Shown here one piece after another: positions 32,265 through 41,930 of a stretch of 64,000 nt of DNA. The notes under the pieces were generated by a model. That model was not told the origin of the DNA. It was given only the letters and a program-made list of their open reading frames with translations, and did no database searches. Position numbers and translations under genes: made by a program. Positions within the stretch are counted from its first letter, which is position 1. The number at the start of each line of letters is the position of its first letter. This DNA comes from Leptobrachium leishanense. Its lineage: Eukaryota; Chordata; Amphibia; Anura; Megophryidae. The stretch is taken from contig CM019065.1 in the NCBI GenBank assembly GCA_009667805.1, positions 148,712,101 through 148,776,100 on the forward strand, written 5' to 3'.

Positions 32265-32740
32265 CCTGAAAAATGCCTAAAATAAATAAAGAGACTTTTT
32301 GCTGCAAATGAAAATAATATACCTAAACAGTTGAATAAATATTTAATAAAAACAGGGATTTTTTTCCATTGAAACCCTATAGGATTAGTCTGAAACAGGG
32401 TTAGAAATTAGGGTTAAACACTAGGGTTAGAAATTCTAACCCTTAAATTCTAACCTAATTTCTAACCCTAGCTTATAAATTAGAAGTTAGGGTTAGAAAG
32501 TAGGGTTAGAAGCTAAGGTTGGAAAATAGGGTTAGAATTTCTACCCCTAATTTCTAACCCAAGCGTTTAACCCAGATTTCTACACCTGATTTTGGTTTGC
32601 TCAACAGGCTTAATCATTAGAATTCTATGTAGGTTTCAATGTAAAAAAAAATCCCCGTTAATATGAAATATTTATTTAACTGTTTATTCTTTTCACTTGC
32701 AGCAAAAAGTCTCTTTATTTTTTTTAGCCATTTTTCGAGA
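32265..32740. mobile_element. Fold-back element with TTAGGG-like core
   Basis: Arms of about 110 bp (32265-32377 and 32625-32737) share CAAATGAAAA...GTTGAATAAAT...GGGATTTTTT...TTGAAACC. Between them (32395-32575) lie about ten degenerate GGGTTAGAA units, inverted midway. Part of an arm recurs at 54236-54345. Confidence 0.7.
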
Positions 32741-33535
32741 TTCTTTGGGTGAAGTTGCTGAACAATTTCAGAGTGCACCACAAAACACATCGAATTAATT
32801 CCAAAAACAGAATCAATTCGTTGCATTTCGTTCCCTTTTTGTTTCACACTGATCCGATTCTGATTTTGGAAGTGCTTCCGAAATACGAATCGAGTAAATT
32901 TTGTCCGAATTTTGATTCCGAATGAAACGAAACGCACATGTCTATTGCTTAAGGCTGTCTGCTACTATAAATTTCTGAATTTGGTACATGGGTTGACATT
33001 GAAAAACTCAGATGTAATTTCATGTTCCCAGAGAATAAATAAACATTACCAAAAAAAATGCATGTGACTGTAAAAAACACACACGTTCAATGCGATTCAC
33101 CACCTAAATTCTGTGGCTTAGAGCAATCATCTGTCTTTCTCCACTGTTCACCTTTTATCATATGCCCAATTACTTAGTATCCATCTCTGACGTCTGTTTC
33201 CATCATTCCTATTCTGTCGCTCACTGACGATGTCATCACGGCTTGACCCACTTCCTGATTTTTTTCTCTCACCTGCATCCAGTTGCTAGGCAACCTGTTG
33301 TATATCTGCGGAACACCTGCCATTTCAATTGTTAATGTTTTCATAAATATCTAATAATTTAACCTCTATGTACAGTAGTGGGCTCCATGAAGTATTAACC
33401 TCCCTTACATACATCAGTTACTGAGCTACTGATCCTTTAAAAAAATTAATTAATTAACCAACATACATCATCCTTTATTCTGTCACTCTACCAAGACACA
33501 CACATCATCATTCCATTGCATTTAATGTTACCATT

Positions 33536-33711
33536 CAGGGTTATTCAGAGAGAGGTGAAAACCAGGAGAATGATTGGAGAAGTGAAAATTCTAGGACAAA
33601 ATAGCCAATTTGGAAAGTGAGATAAATGGGAGAATTTTTCTGGTTTGGCTATTTTGACCTTGAATTTTCACTTCTCCAGTCATTCTCCTGGTTTTCACCT
33701 CTCTGTATAAT
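33536..33711. mobile_element. Palindromic MITE family A, copy 3
   Basis: CAGGGTTATTCAGAGAGAGG at the left; the right end is degraded (CACCTCTCTGTATAATTATG). Confidence 0.85.
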
Positions 33712-34074
33712 TATGATGGTCTCCTAAAGATAGTATATCCAAATCCCAAACTGTCAAATTTAATTCCCATAGGGTGATCTTGATAATAGTGATTATAGTC
33801 CATTGGCTCAAATATCGGTCTAAATGATTAAAATGGTGTTTAAATGAGTTTAAATTATATAAATCTGTGATCTAAACTTATACACTGTACAGTATCTCGC
33901 TCGAGTACTATACTAGTGTGGATATTGAGGAGGGTAGTTAGCTCTTAAAACTACACTTTCCACTAGTTAATTTTTATTAAACCCACCATGAAAACCATCT
34001 TCCCTTTTTCTATCTCTCTATGACAATATTCATTGTTCCCATTCTGTTAAATGTTACTTATATTTTATAGGGGT

Positions 34075-34847
34075 CGTCATGGAGCTAACGTGGCGCTCCG
34101 CACTTCAGACCCCAAGAGACTTTGTGTTCATTTGTATCGTGTGATTTTAAATATATTTTACATTGTTTGGTTTTAGTTTAAATTAGTTTAGTGTAAATTG
34201 CGTAACTTTAGTTTTAAATATACTTATATTTATTTAGGTAGAAATGTGTTTTTTTTAAAGATACTACCTGCAGCGATTTTCAAATGCATTCTTTCATATA
34301 GATTGTAAAATAGGTTTGAGTAATTTGTGATTAGGGAAAAGGGTTTTCTCTTTGTTCATCTGCTATCTGTTTACATGTCTCAGAGGTTCTGAGTCACCAT
34401 TGTCTCAGCCAAAACCTAACTGATTTTCTTTACAATAGATTATGTAAATGATGTGTGATATGAAGAAAGAGGAATGTTTATTGTAAATATCTGACATAAT
34501 GTAATTAGCATTTTAGTAGGTCAATGTGGGTCATTTATGCAAATTATGGCTGTTGGATCTCAGCATAAATTGTGGCGTTTTTGTTCATTAAAGAGCTCAG
34601 AGAGAGAATCCTGTTGGAACATACAGCAGCGTCTGGTGTCTCCTTCAGCTACGCTACACTACACACTCAACCTCAGAAGGCACAGAGCGGCCTTCTGGAA
34701 ATTCCTAACGGCTCCAGGGCAGAGAAACAGAAGCAGGTGGGTCAAGCTGCTCGAGGCGCTGAGGACAGCACTCCCAGTAGCCGGGCTGACCGCAACGAAG
34801 GGGTGTGTGGAGAATCAGGACAGGCAGAAGAGAACGGTTCCGTCACA
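34075..34847 (+). repeat. 5' LTR (773 bp)
   Basis: Same length as the 3' LTR and nearly identical to it. The first base pair is CG instead of TG. Confidence 0.93.
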
Positions 34848-35053
34848 CTGGTGGCAAGCGGTGTGGATAGAGGCTCTCCAACACCAATACACCCCGAGAT
34901 GGCCAACTATACAGCCTGCAAGCAAGACACCTTGAAGGACCTGCTGGAGAGCCATGGAAGGAACGAATACTGAAGTAAGGGTCAAAGGCACAAGTGTGGT
35001 GCAACCCGGAGCGAGTGGAGATGTGTCCCCGCTGACAGAGACCGCAGAGGTTT

Positions 35054-35602
35054 TTGCCTGCGGTGAAAGAAAACCATCTACCGAGGACTATGGAGCAGGA
35101 CAGCTTATTTATTCCTTATGAGCAGAGAATCACAGAGGACATTCAGCTGTGGAGACCCCAAGTGTTGGGGCCTCAGCCCACTGTGAGCCATGGAGACCAG
35201 TTGGTGCACTGGCTGCGTGCCGCACTCGATCTAGAGTGCAAATACGAGGACTTGCTGCAATGTGTGAGTGAGGAGGATTGGGAAACTGACGAGAAGCCTC
35301 CCCCAGGCTATGTGTTCCGCGGTCCTGGCCCAGCATGGATCTACTTTAAGGGGGGAGACAATTATGGCAGTCCACAGGCTGCCAGACATGCAGAATTGTG
35401 CAGCATCCAGGGGCGCTACCTGGACGTGTATGAGGACTCTGCCTTTTGGCCCGTGCTGAAGGGACTCCCTGCTGAGGAATGGGCACTCGAAATAGACTTA
35501 AAAAGGTTGCAAACTGCAGCCCAGCTACAAGTTGCTGAAGCCCCTGGAGGAAGCCTCCCCACATCAGCCAGTGGGAAGCGGAAGAAAAAGAGAGGTGGCT
35601 GA
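35054..35602 (+). CDS. LTR-element ORF 1, unknown protein (182 aa)
   Basis: An open frame with a possible start at 35054 or, at the 13th codon, 35090. The middle has a Gly/Pro/aromatic-rich patch (PPPGYVFRGPGPAWIYFKGG); it ends in a Lys/Arg cluster (GKRKKKRGG). I do not recognise the family: it lacks a CCHC knuckle and major homology region. It occupies the gag position. A purine run AAGAAAAAGAGA lies at the stop, where the next, coiled-coil frame takes over, so a frameshift (programmed or mutational) is possible. Confidence 0.6.
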   Translation: MPAVKENHLPRTMEQDSLFIPYEQRITEDIQLWRPQVLGPQPTVSHGDQLVHWLRAALDLECKYEDLLQCVSEEDWETDEKPPPGYVFRGPGPAWIYFKGGDNYGSPQAARHAELCSIQGRYLDVYEDSAFWPVLKGLPAEEWALEIDLKRLQTAAQLQVAEAPGGSLPTSASGKRKKKRGG

Positions 35603-35706
35603 GCCAAAGCAAAACGCCGTCACAGCCTGGGGATTACAACAGTAAGCCATCTTCCAGCGGGCAGTATCAGGTCACCAGAGAGACTAACACCCAGGCTGTT
35701 CCCCTC

Positions 35707-35890
35707 ATGAGAGATGGGGCCACACAGACCATGGACGATCTGGTCAGCTTGTTACAGGCTGAATTGCTTACTGCTCGAGCACAGATAATTACAGAGACAT
35801 TACAGACCCAGCAAAATGCACTGCAAGATGGCCAGAGAGAGCTGGATGAGGTGAGACTATCCAGAGATGCTGCGGAGGTGAATGTACAGC
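35707..35890 (+). pseudogene. LTR-element coiled-coil ORF, 5' part, cut by hAT insertion
   Basis: Begins at MRDGATQTMDDLVSLLQAE (the frame is open upstream to about 35600) and runs as a heptad-rich helix until the hAT target site at 35883-35890. Past that point the frame runs into the transposon and ends at 35952. The same frame is resumed on the far side of the hAT element. Confidence 0.7.
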
Positions 35891-36129
35891 CAGTGGTGTC
35901 ACTAGGGTTGGTGTCACCCGGTGCAGTAACTTATGGTGTCACCCCCCCCTGAGTTTTCCGGAATTTTTTTTAAACTACTCTTACTCCTAAATCAGTACTC
36001 CCATATAACACTGAATGCTCATACACACAGCACACATTACTGTGAGGTTTATTGCTGTGGAGCTCTCTCATATGCTCACACAACTTTTTGCCAACTGCCA
36101 GCACGTACGATGCCTGTTCGAAGGCAGTG

Positions 36130-37906
36130 AAAGCACACATGGATATATATTGCCCCCAGCAGCTCTGGATATATTGCCCCAGCAGCTCACCCATGGATAT
36201 ATATTGCCCCAGCTCACATATGGATATATTGCCCCAGTTCACAATTATATATTGCCCTAGCAGCTCACCATGGATATATATTGCCCCAGCTCACATATGG
36301 ATATATCGCCCCAGTTCAAAATTATATATTGCCCCCAGCAGCTCACCCATGGATATATATTGCCCCAGCTCACATATGGATATATTGCGCCTCAGCTCAC
36401 ATATGGATATATATTGCGCCTCAGCTCACACATGGATATATTGCCCCAGACCAGCTCACACATGGATATTGCCCCAGCTCTCATGGATATGCCCCCAACA
36501 CACATGGATACTGCCCCAAGCACACATGGATATGCCCCAGCAGCTCTCATGGATATTGCCTCAGCAGCTCTCATGGATATTGCCCCAGCTCCTCTCATGG
36601 ATATTGCCCCAGCTCCTCTCATGGATATTGCCCCAGCTCCTCTCATGGATATACTGCCCCAGCTCCTCTCATGGATATACTGCCCCAGCTCCTCTCATGG
36701 ATAATGCCCCAGCTCCTCTCATGGATATACTGCCCCAGCTCCTCTCATTGATATTGCACCAGCTCATAGATATTGCCCCAGCAGCTCATGGATATGCCCC
36801 AGCTCATGGATACTGCCCCAGCACATGAATACTGCCCCAGCTCATGGATATGCCCCAGCTCATGGATACTGCCCCAGCTCATGGATTTGCCCCAGCAGCT
36901 CATGGATACTGCCCCAGCTCATGGATTTGCCCCAGCAGCTCCTGGATATGCCCCAGCTCATGGATACTGCCCCAGCACATGAATACTGCCCCAGCTCATG
37001 GATATGCCCCAGCTCATGGATACTGCCCCAGCTCATGGATTTGCCCCAGCAGCTCATGGATACTGCCCCAGCTCATGGATTTGCCCCAGCAGCTCATGGA
37101 TATGCCCCAGCTCATGGATTTGCCCCAGCTCATTTATATTGCCCCCAGCTCATGGATATTGCCCCCAGCTCATGGATAATGCCCCAGCTCATGGATATGC
37201 CCCAACAGCTCATGGATAATGGCCCCAGCTCATGGATAATGGCCCCAGCTCATGGATATACTGCCCCAGCAGCTCATGGATATACTGCCCAGCAGCTCAT
37301 GGATATACTGCCCAGCAGCTCATGGATATACTGCCCAGCAGCTCATGGATTTGCCCCAGCACATGGATATGCCCCAGCACATGGATATAGTGCCCCAGCT
37401 CATGGATATAGTGCCCCAGCTCATGGATATGCCCCAGCTCATGGATTTGCCCCAGCTCATGGATATGCCCCAGCTCATGGATATTGTTATGATCTCTGCT
37501 TGTTCAGATATGAGGCTGGGCTGTCAGGTTCACCATTGCTTTATTGCAGGACACTTACTGTTATATACAGGCTTGGATAACTGCAGGAACACAGGATCAT
37601 GCATCTGCCTTCATTACTGCATCACACTAACTGACCCTGAAGATGGCTGCTGTGCCCTCTGACCTGTGTCATCCTGGGCGGAGCCACTAGTTAAAGTGAT
37701 AGCACAGGTTTAGTATAGTCAGCTATAACAGATATAGTGCCCCAACTCATGGATATAGTGCCCCAGCTCATGGATATGCCCCAGCTCATGGATATGCCCC
37801 AGCTCATGGATTTGCCCCAGCTCATGGATATAGTGCCCCAGCTCATGGATATAGTGCCCCAGCACATGGATATAGTGCCCCAGCTCATGGATAATGGCCC
37901 GCTCAC
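36130..37906. repeat. Minisatellite A, large array (CATGGATAT-GCCCCAGCT)
   Basis: Roughly 80 units of 15-33 bp. Units are longest and TCACA-containing at the left (36130-36480), carry CAGCTCCTCT in the middle (36540-36750), and are shortest, 18-27 bp, on the right. The gradual change along the array suggests stepwise local expansions. A solo LTR interrupts it at 37485-37730. Many ORFs of 60-258 residues here are repeat artefacts. Confidence 0.95.
37485..37730. mobile_element. Solo LTR (246 bp) inside the minisatellite
   Basis: Begins TGTTATGATCTC and ends GCTATAACA, with GATAT duplicated at 37480-37484 and 37731-37735. Size, TG...CA ends and a 5-bp duplication fit a solo LTR. Confidence 0.82.
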
Positions 37907-38068
37907 CTCCTGGCCGCGTGTTCACTCCCTCTGAGCGTCTGGCGGCGTGCAGCTTGTGCGCTCGCCTGGGGGAACCACATGACCAGCCGCGATTGGCTGG
38001 TGACGTGTTTCCCCCAGGCGAGTGCTGAAGCTGCATGCTTCGGACGCTCGCAGGGAGCGAACACGTGG
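37907..38068. repeat. GC-rich palindrome at the right side of the hAT-like element
   Basis: Arms include GCGTGTTCACTCCCT / AGGGAGCGAACACG and GCTCGCCTGGGGGAA / TTCCCCCAGGCGAG around CCAGCCGCGATTGGCTGG. It corresponds to the hairpin at 3906-4118 in the first element. Confidence 0.85.
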
Positions 38069-38149
38069 CAGAGGGTGAGACACCCGCCCTTAGGGCGGGT
38101 GTCACCTGTTGCGGGCCACACCCCCCACCCCCACATAGCGACGCCACTG

Positions 38150-39503
38150 TGTACAGCGCCTGGTGACGGAAATCACTGGCTTACGGGATTTACTTACAGC
38201 TGCTGAGCGAGCAAAGGATAACGCTGCTCGAGCGCGAGAGGAGGCCATGGCCATTGGAGTTTTAAAAGTCCAGGCAACCATGGGGAAAAGTTTCTCCTGG
38301 AATCCCAGATTATGGAGCTGACAGAGAAGCTGAAAGATGAGCAGAGTAACGCTGAGCGAGTAGGTGAGAATCTCAAAAAGGCCAGACTGCTGAATGAGCA
38401 ACTGAGAGCAGACGGCGAGGCAGAGCGAAGCAAGGCCCAGCTACTCGAGAAGGCACGTCAACAGCTGGAGGGTCAATGCCAAGAGCTAAAGGCTGAACTC
38501 CAGGCTTCTATCACTGCCTGGGAAGGAAAATGTCAAGCGCTTTAGGAGCAGCTTGATACAGAGACCGAGCAACGCCATAGTATAGGTGAGCAGTTGCGAC
38601 ACTCTGAAAGCAGGCTGTATACGGCACAGCAACAGCTGGAAAATGAGAGGCTCCAGACAGAGCTGCACCATCAGGTACAGGCCGAGCTGCAAGCTTCAGT
38701 TGCTGAACTGAAAGCAAAGACTTTACAGCTAGAAGTACAGCTGGACGCCAAGATTAAACAACAGCAGGCTGTCAGGGAAGAGGCTGCGCTCCTTCCCACT
38801 GCACAAGGGAGACACAGTACAGGTGGCCCGGATCTCCAGCTTGAGGGGACGGTGATTATGGAGCCTGTGGACTTAATTTTGTTCAACGAGAACCCTGTTG
38901 CGTTCACAATGGATTTGAGAGAAATCCTAAGGCTGGACGCTGTGCTGGCATCGGAGTGTGCCTTGTCCCCGACGAACCTGGGGACCTCTTCTCACCTACC
39001 CAGGAGACCAAGAGGACTGGTGAGTGACCACCCTGAAAAGCTACCAGATTCCTGGCCCCAGGAAGAATTGCGCCCTTTTAGGATTGTGGGGATTGCCATG
39101 GGCTGGGCCCCTTTTAAATGTTTGGGAAGGGGGCATCAGCAGAAGAAGAGACTGGGGAATGTAAATGCTGACTGGGTTCTGGTTCTGGGGCTTCAGAAAA
39201 ATGCTGGAGAAAAAGACATGTGGGGAGGAGGCCCAGTGTGCCCACTACCGAACAATATTTCTCTGTGGACTGTGGTGGCCTGTTGCGTGGTGCACTGGAC
39301 AAGAGGGGTGTCTTGCCTCTTACCACGGGACTATGGACCCACAACCCTCCAGCGACCGTCAGACCCCACTGATGGTGCTTGTGCGCCAGCACCCTGGAAC
39401 TTTGAGGATGGTGCAGAAAAGGGACAAAGTGAGAAGTCTCGTCAGTGGCAAGCGATCCGTTTGGGATCTAAGCTTGCCCTGCCATTCTGGAAGGGGGGAC
39501 ATA
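38150..39503 (+). pseudogene. LTR-element coiled-coil ORF, 3' part, frameshifted
   Basis: From 38158 the coding frame continues the coil (TAAERAKDNAARAREEA) to about 38310. After a frame change it goes on at 38312-38545 (LTEKLKDEQSNAERVGENLKK, QLEGQCQELKAELQAS), and again at 38594 (YTAQQQLENERLQTELHHQ, VAELKAKTLQLEVQLDAKI). The coil ends about 38790 and a non-coiled Pro-rich tail runs into the LTR. Heptad spacing is obvious by eye. At least two frame changes make it inactive here. Confidence 0.7.
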
Positions 39504-40276
39504 TGTCATGGAGCTGATGTGGCGCTCCGTGCTTCAGACCCCAAGAGACTTTGTGTTCATTTGTATTGTGTGATTTTAAATATATTTTACATCGTTTGGT
39601 TTTAGTTTAAATTAGTTTAGTGTAAATTGCGTAGCTTTAGTTTTAAATATACTTATATTTCTTTAGGTAGAAATGTGTTTTTTTTTAAAGATACTACCTG
39701 CAGCGAGTTCAAATGATTTCTTTCATATAGATTGTAAAATAGGTTTGAGTAATTTGTGATTAGGCAAAAGGGTTTTCTCTTTGTTCATCTGCTATCTGTT
39801 TACATGTCTCAGAGGTTCGGAGTCACCATTGTCTCAGCCAAAACCTAACTGATTTTCTTTACAATAGATTATGTAAATGATGTGTGATATGAAGAAAGAG
39901 GAATGTTTATTGTAAATATCTGACATAATGTAATTAGCATTTTAGTAGGTCAATGTGGGTCATTTATGCAAATTATGGCTGTTGGATCTCAGCATAAATT
40001 GTGGCGTTTTTGTTCATTAAAGAGCTCAGAGAGAGAATCCTGTTGGAACATACAGCAGCGTCTGGTGTCTCCTTCAGCTACGCTACACTACACACTCAAC
40101 CTCAGAAGGCACAGAGCGGCCTTCTGGAAAGTCCTAACGGCTCCAGGGCAGAGAAACAGAAGCAGGCGGGTAAAGCTGCTTGAGGCGCTGAGGACAGCGC
40201 TCCCAGTAGCCGGGCTGACCGCAACGAAGGGGTGTCTGGAGAGTCAGGACAGGCGGAAGACAACAGTTCCGTCACA
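39504..40276 (+). repeat. 3' LTR (773 bp)
   Basis: Begins TGTCATGG, ends CCGTCACA, and is followed by the target copy GGGGT. Few differences from the 5' LTR imply a fairly young insertion. Confidence 0.93.
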
Positions 40277-40550
40277 GGGGTCCCAAGTGCTAATAATCAT
40301 AAAGCTATCTGGATAATGAGAATGGTAGTCTTATTCAATTTATTTAATAATCTACCAGCTATAAACGTTTATTTGGTTTATATAATCTGTAGACTCCTGT
40401 ATGCTTCTCATGTATATTTCTCCTACAAGTATCATAACTCCATAGGGATGATGGGAAGCGTAGTCAGATCCTGAGAGCAGCATTTTTTTTTTTTAGCTCT
40501 ACACGATGTATGGGGTTATACAGTTTCTCTAAAAGGCGAGGGGTCCAAAA

Positions 40551-40700
40551 AACAGCAGATTCTATTTATATTGAAACTGATTATTTGAGATTAATCTATG
40601 GCATGTGACATGTGGCACCAACAAATATAAAATAGCTCTGAACTCTTTGTTTATACATCTATTTAATGTTATATCACTGATTTAATATTGCTGCTATTGA
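40551..40700. repeat. Diverged direct repeat, left copy (partner 41788-41930)
   Basis: TTATATTGAAACTGATTATTT...CTCTTTGTTTATACATCTAT...TTATATCACTGATTTAATATTGCTGCT matches 41788-41930 in order with substitutions. Unknown element; the copies lie about 1.2 kb apart with MITEs between them. Confidence 0.7.
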
Positions 40701-41077
40701 ATGTGTGTGCTTTTTGAAGTCACAAGTATTCTCTTCGCGCTTGAAATTACATCTGAGCTTTTCAATGGCAACCCATGTAACGAATTAAGAAATTTATAGC
40801 AGCAGTCAGCCTCAAGTAATGTCATTTGGCATAATGGGTTGTATTTACAATGCTAATACATATATATTTAGGTTGGGTCGAAGATTTCTTTTTTTCACTT
40901 ATAGTAGACTCTGATGGCTAATATAGAATATGATTCAGGGTACTCTCTTTATGAATAAGTGTATTTTGGCATCTTGGCATCTTGGCATCTTTGGCATTTT
41001 GGCATAGTGCGTAGTTGTTGAAGACTGTGGAATCGAGAGTCAGAGTCACATAGTGAGTGTGGATTGTCGGACTTTTA

Positions 41078-41504
41078 GGCTAGGGTCAAACGAAAGCATT
41101 TTTACACGCGAACGTAAAAAAGTGTGTCCGAACGCATTGACATATTTTTTCACGGAATACGTGAAAACGGTCATACGATGCGCATGTTCGTGCGTGATAT
41201 TTTACGGATCCAAACCAGGAAACTTTGGGTGTCTGGACGTTATGTTGGCCGGACATGAGCAGCGTCTGACGTCTCCAAATCACACACACATGCCGCTATG
41301 CGGACGCAGCGCACTCTGTACGTCCGTACTAGCGGTTCTGCGTTCTTGAAAAAATGCGTTCATTTTCCACTTGCGTTGCGCAGCTGGACTTTCGTGCGAC
41401 CGTACTTCGTATATTGGCCGTCATTGCCCATCATTTGCTGCTAGTGCGGCCGTAATTAAGTGCACCAGAACGCACGTTAAAAATGCGCTGGTCTGACCCC
41501 AGCC
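41078..41504. mobile_element. Harbinger-like MITE family C, copy 2
   Basis: GGCTAGGGTCAAACG ... GTCTGACCCCAGCC, with TTA at 41075-41077 and TAA at 41505-41507. CpG-rich inside. Confidence 0.85.
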
Positions 41505-41539
41505 TAAGTCCAAAGAGCAACAGATTCAATTTATATTGA

Positions 41540-41697
41540 ACATAACAAGAAAAAAGGATTATCATTTGCGCTTACCCCTATGACTCCATGCGAAACAAAA
41601 CAGAGGTTTTAGTTTACTGTAATGGTCAAAACCTCTGTTTTGTTTTGCATGGAATCATGGGGTAAGCAGAAATGACTACCATTTTTTTCTTATGTTT
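41540..41697. mobile_element. Palindromic MITE (158 bp)
   Basis: Almost the entire length folds back: ACATAACAAGAAAAAAGG / TTTTTTTCTTATGTT outer arms, CTTACCCCTATGACTCC / GGAATCATGGGGTAAG inner arms, with about 17 nt unpaired near 41611-41627. Confidence 0.85.
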
Positions 41698-41787
41698 TAT
41701 ACATAAAGTGGGCTGGATGCTCCTGGTTTACGCAGCCGCACTGGTAGGGATTAGCGTACGAAAGCACTTTTTGTGCAAATTTGTCAA

Positions 41788-41930
41788 TTTATATTGAGAT
41801 TGATTATTTTATATGAATCTATGGCATTTTGATAACTTAAGGGGTACCAACAAATATATAATAGTTCTCTACTCTTTGTTTATACTTCTATATAATGTTA
41901 TATCGCTGATTTAATATTGCTGCTCAGATT
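41788..41930. repeat. Diverged direct repeat, right copy
   Basis: See the partner at 40551-40700; same order of blocks. Confidence 0.7.

Larger units (their letters stand above)
35891..38149. mobile_element. hAT-like non-autonomous element (2259 bp) inside the LTR retrotransposon
   Basis: Ends CAGTGGTGTCACT and AGCGACGCCACTG; TGTACAGC is duplicated at 35883-35890 and 38150-38157. Inside: a short AT-rich leader, minisatellite A (36130-37906) and a GC-rich palindrome (about 37910-38065). No transposase is seen. It interrupts the coiled-coil ORF of the host element. Confidence 0.92.
34075..40276 (+). mobile_element. Non-autonomous LTR retrotransposon with coiled-coil ORF (complete, 5-bp TSD)
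   Basis: Two 773-bp direct repeats (34075-34847 and 39504-40276) end in TGTCATGG (CG.. in the left one) and CCGTCACA. GGGGT flanks the whole element (34070-34074, 40277-40281). A primer-binding-like TGGTGGCAAGCGG starts at 34849 and a polypurine tract GGAAGGGGGGACA lies just before the 3' LTR. Without the hAT insertion the interior is about 2.4 kb and shows no protease, RT, RNase H or integrase. It encodes an unfamiliar basic/acidic protein and a long coiled coil. Orientation is set by the PBS/PPT order. Confidence 0.92.

Noticed and set aside
32395..32575. True interstitial telomere
   Set aside because: Units are GGGTTAGAA-like with varied spacing and change orientation inside a fold-back element, not an exact TTAGGG array.
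36052..37662. ORFs of 144-258 residues rich in MDIAPA / HGYCPSS motifs
   Set aside because: Minisatellite artefact inside a transposon; open in several frames at once, no splice or start context.
35054..39517. Host gene for a coiled-coil protein
   Set aside because: The region is bounded by two 773-bp direct repeats with a 5-bp target duplication, PBS-like and PPT sites, so it is a retrotransposon interior.
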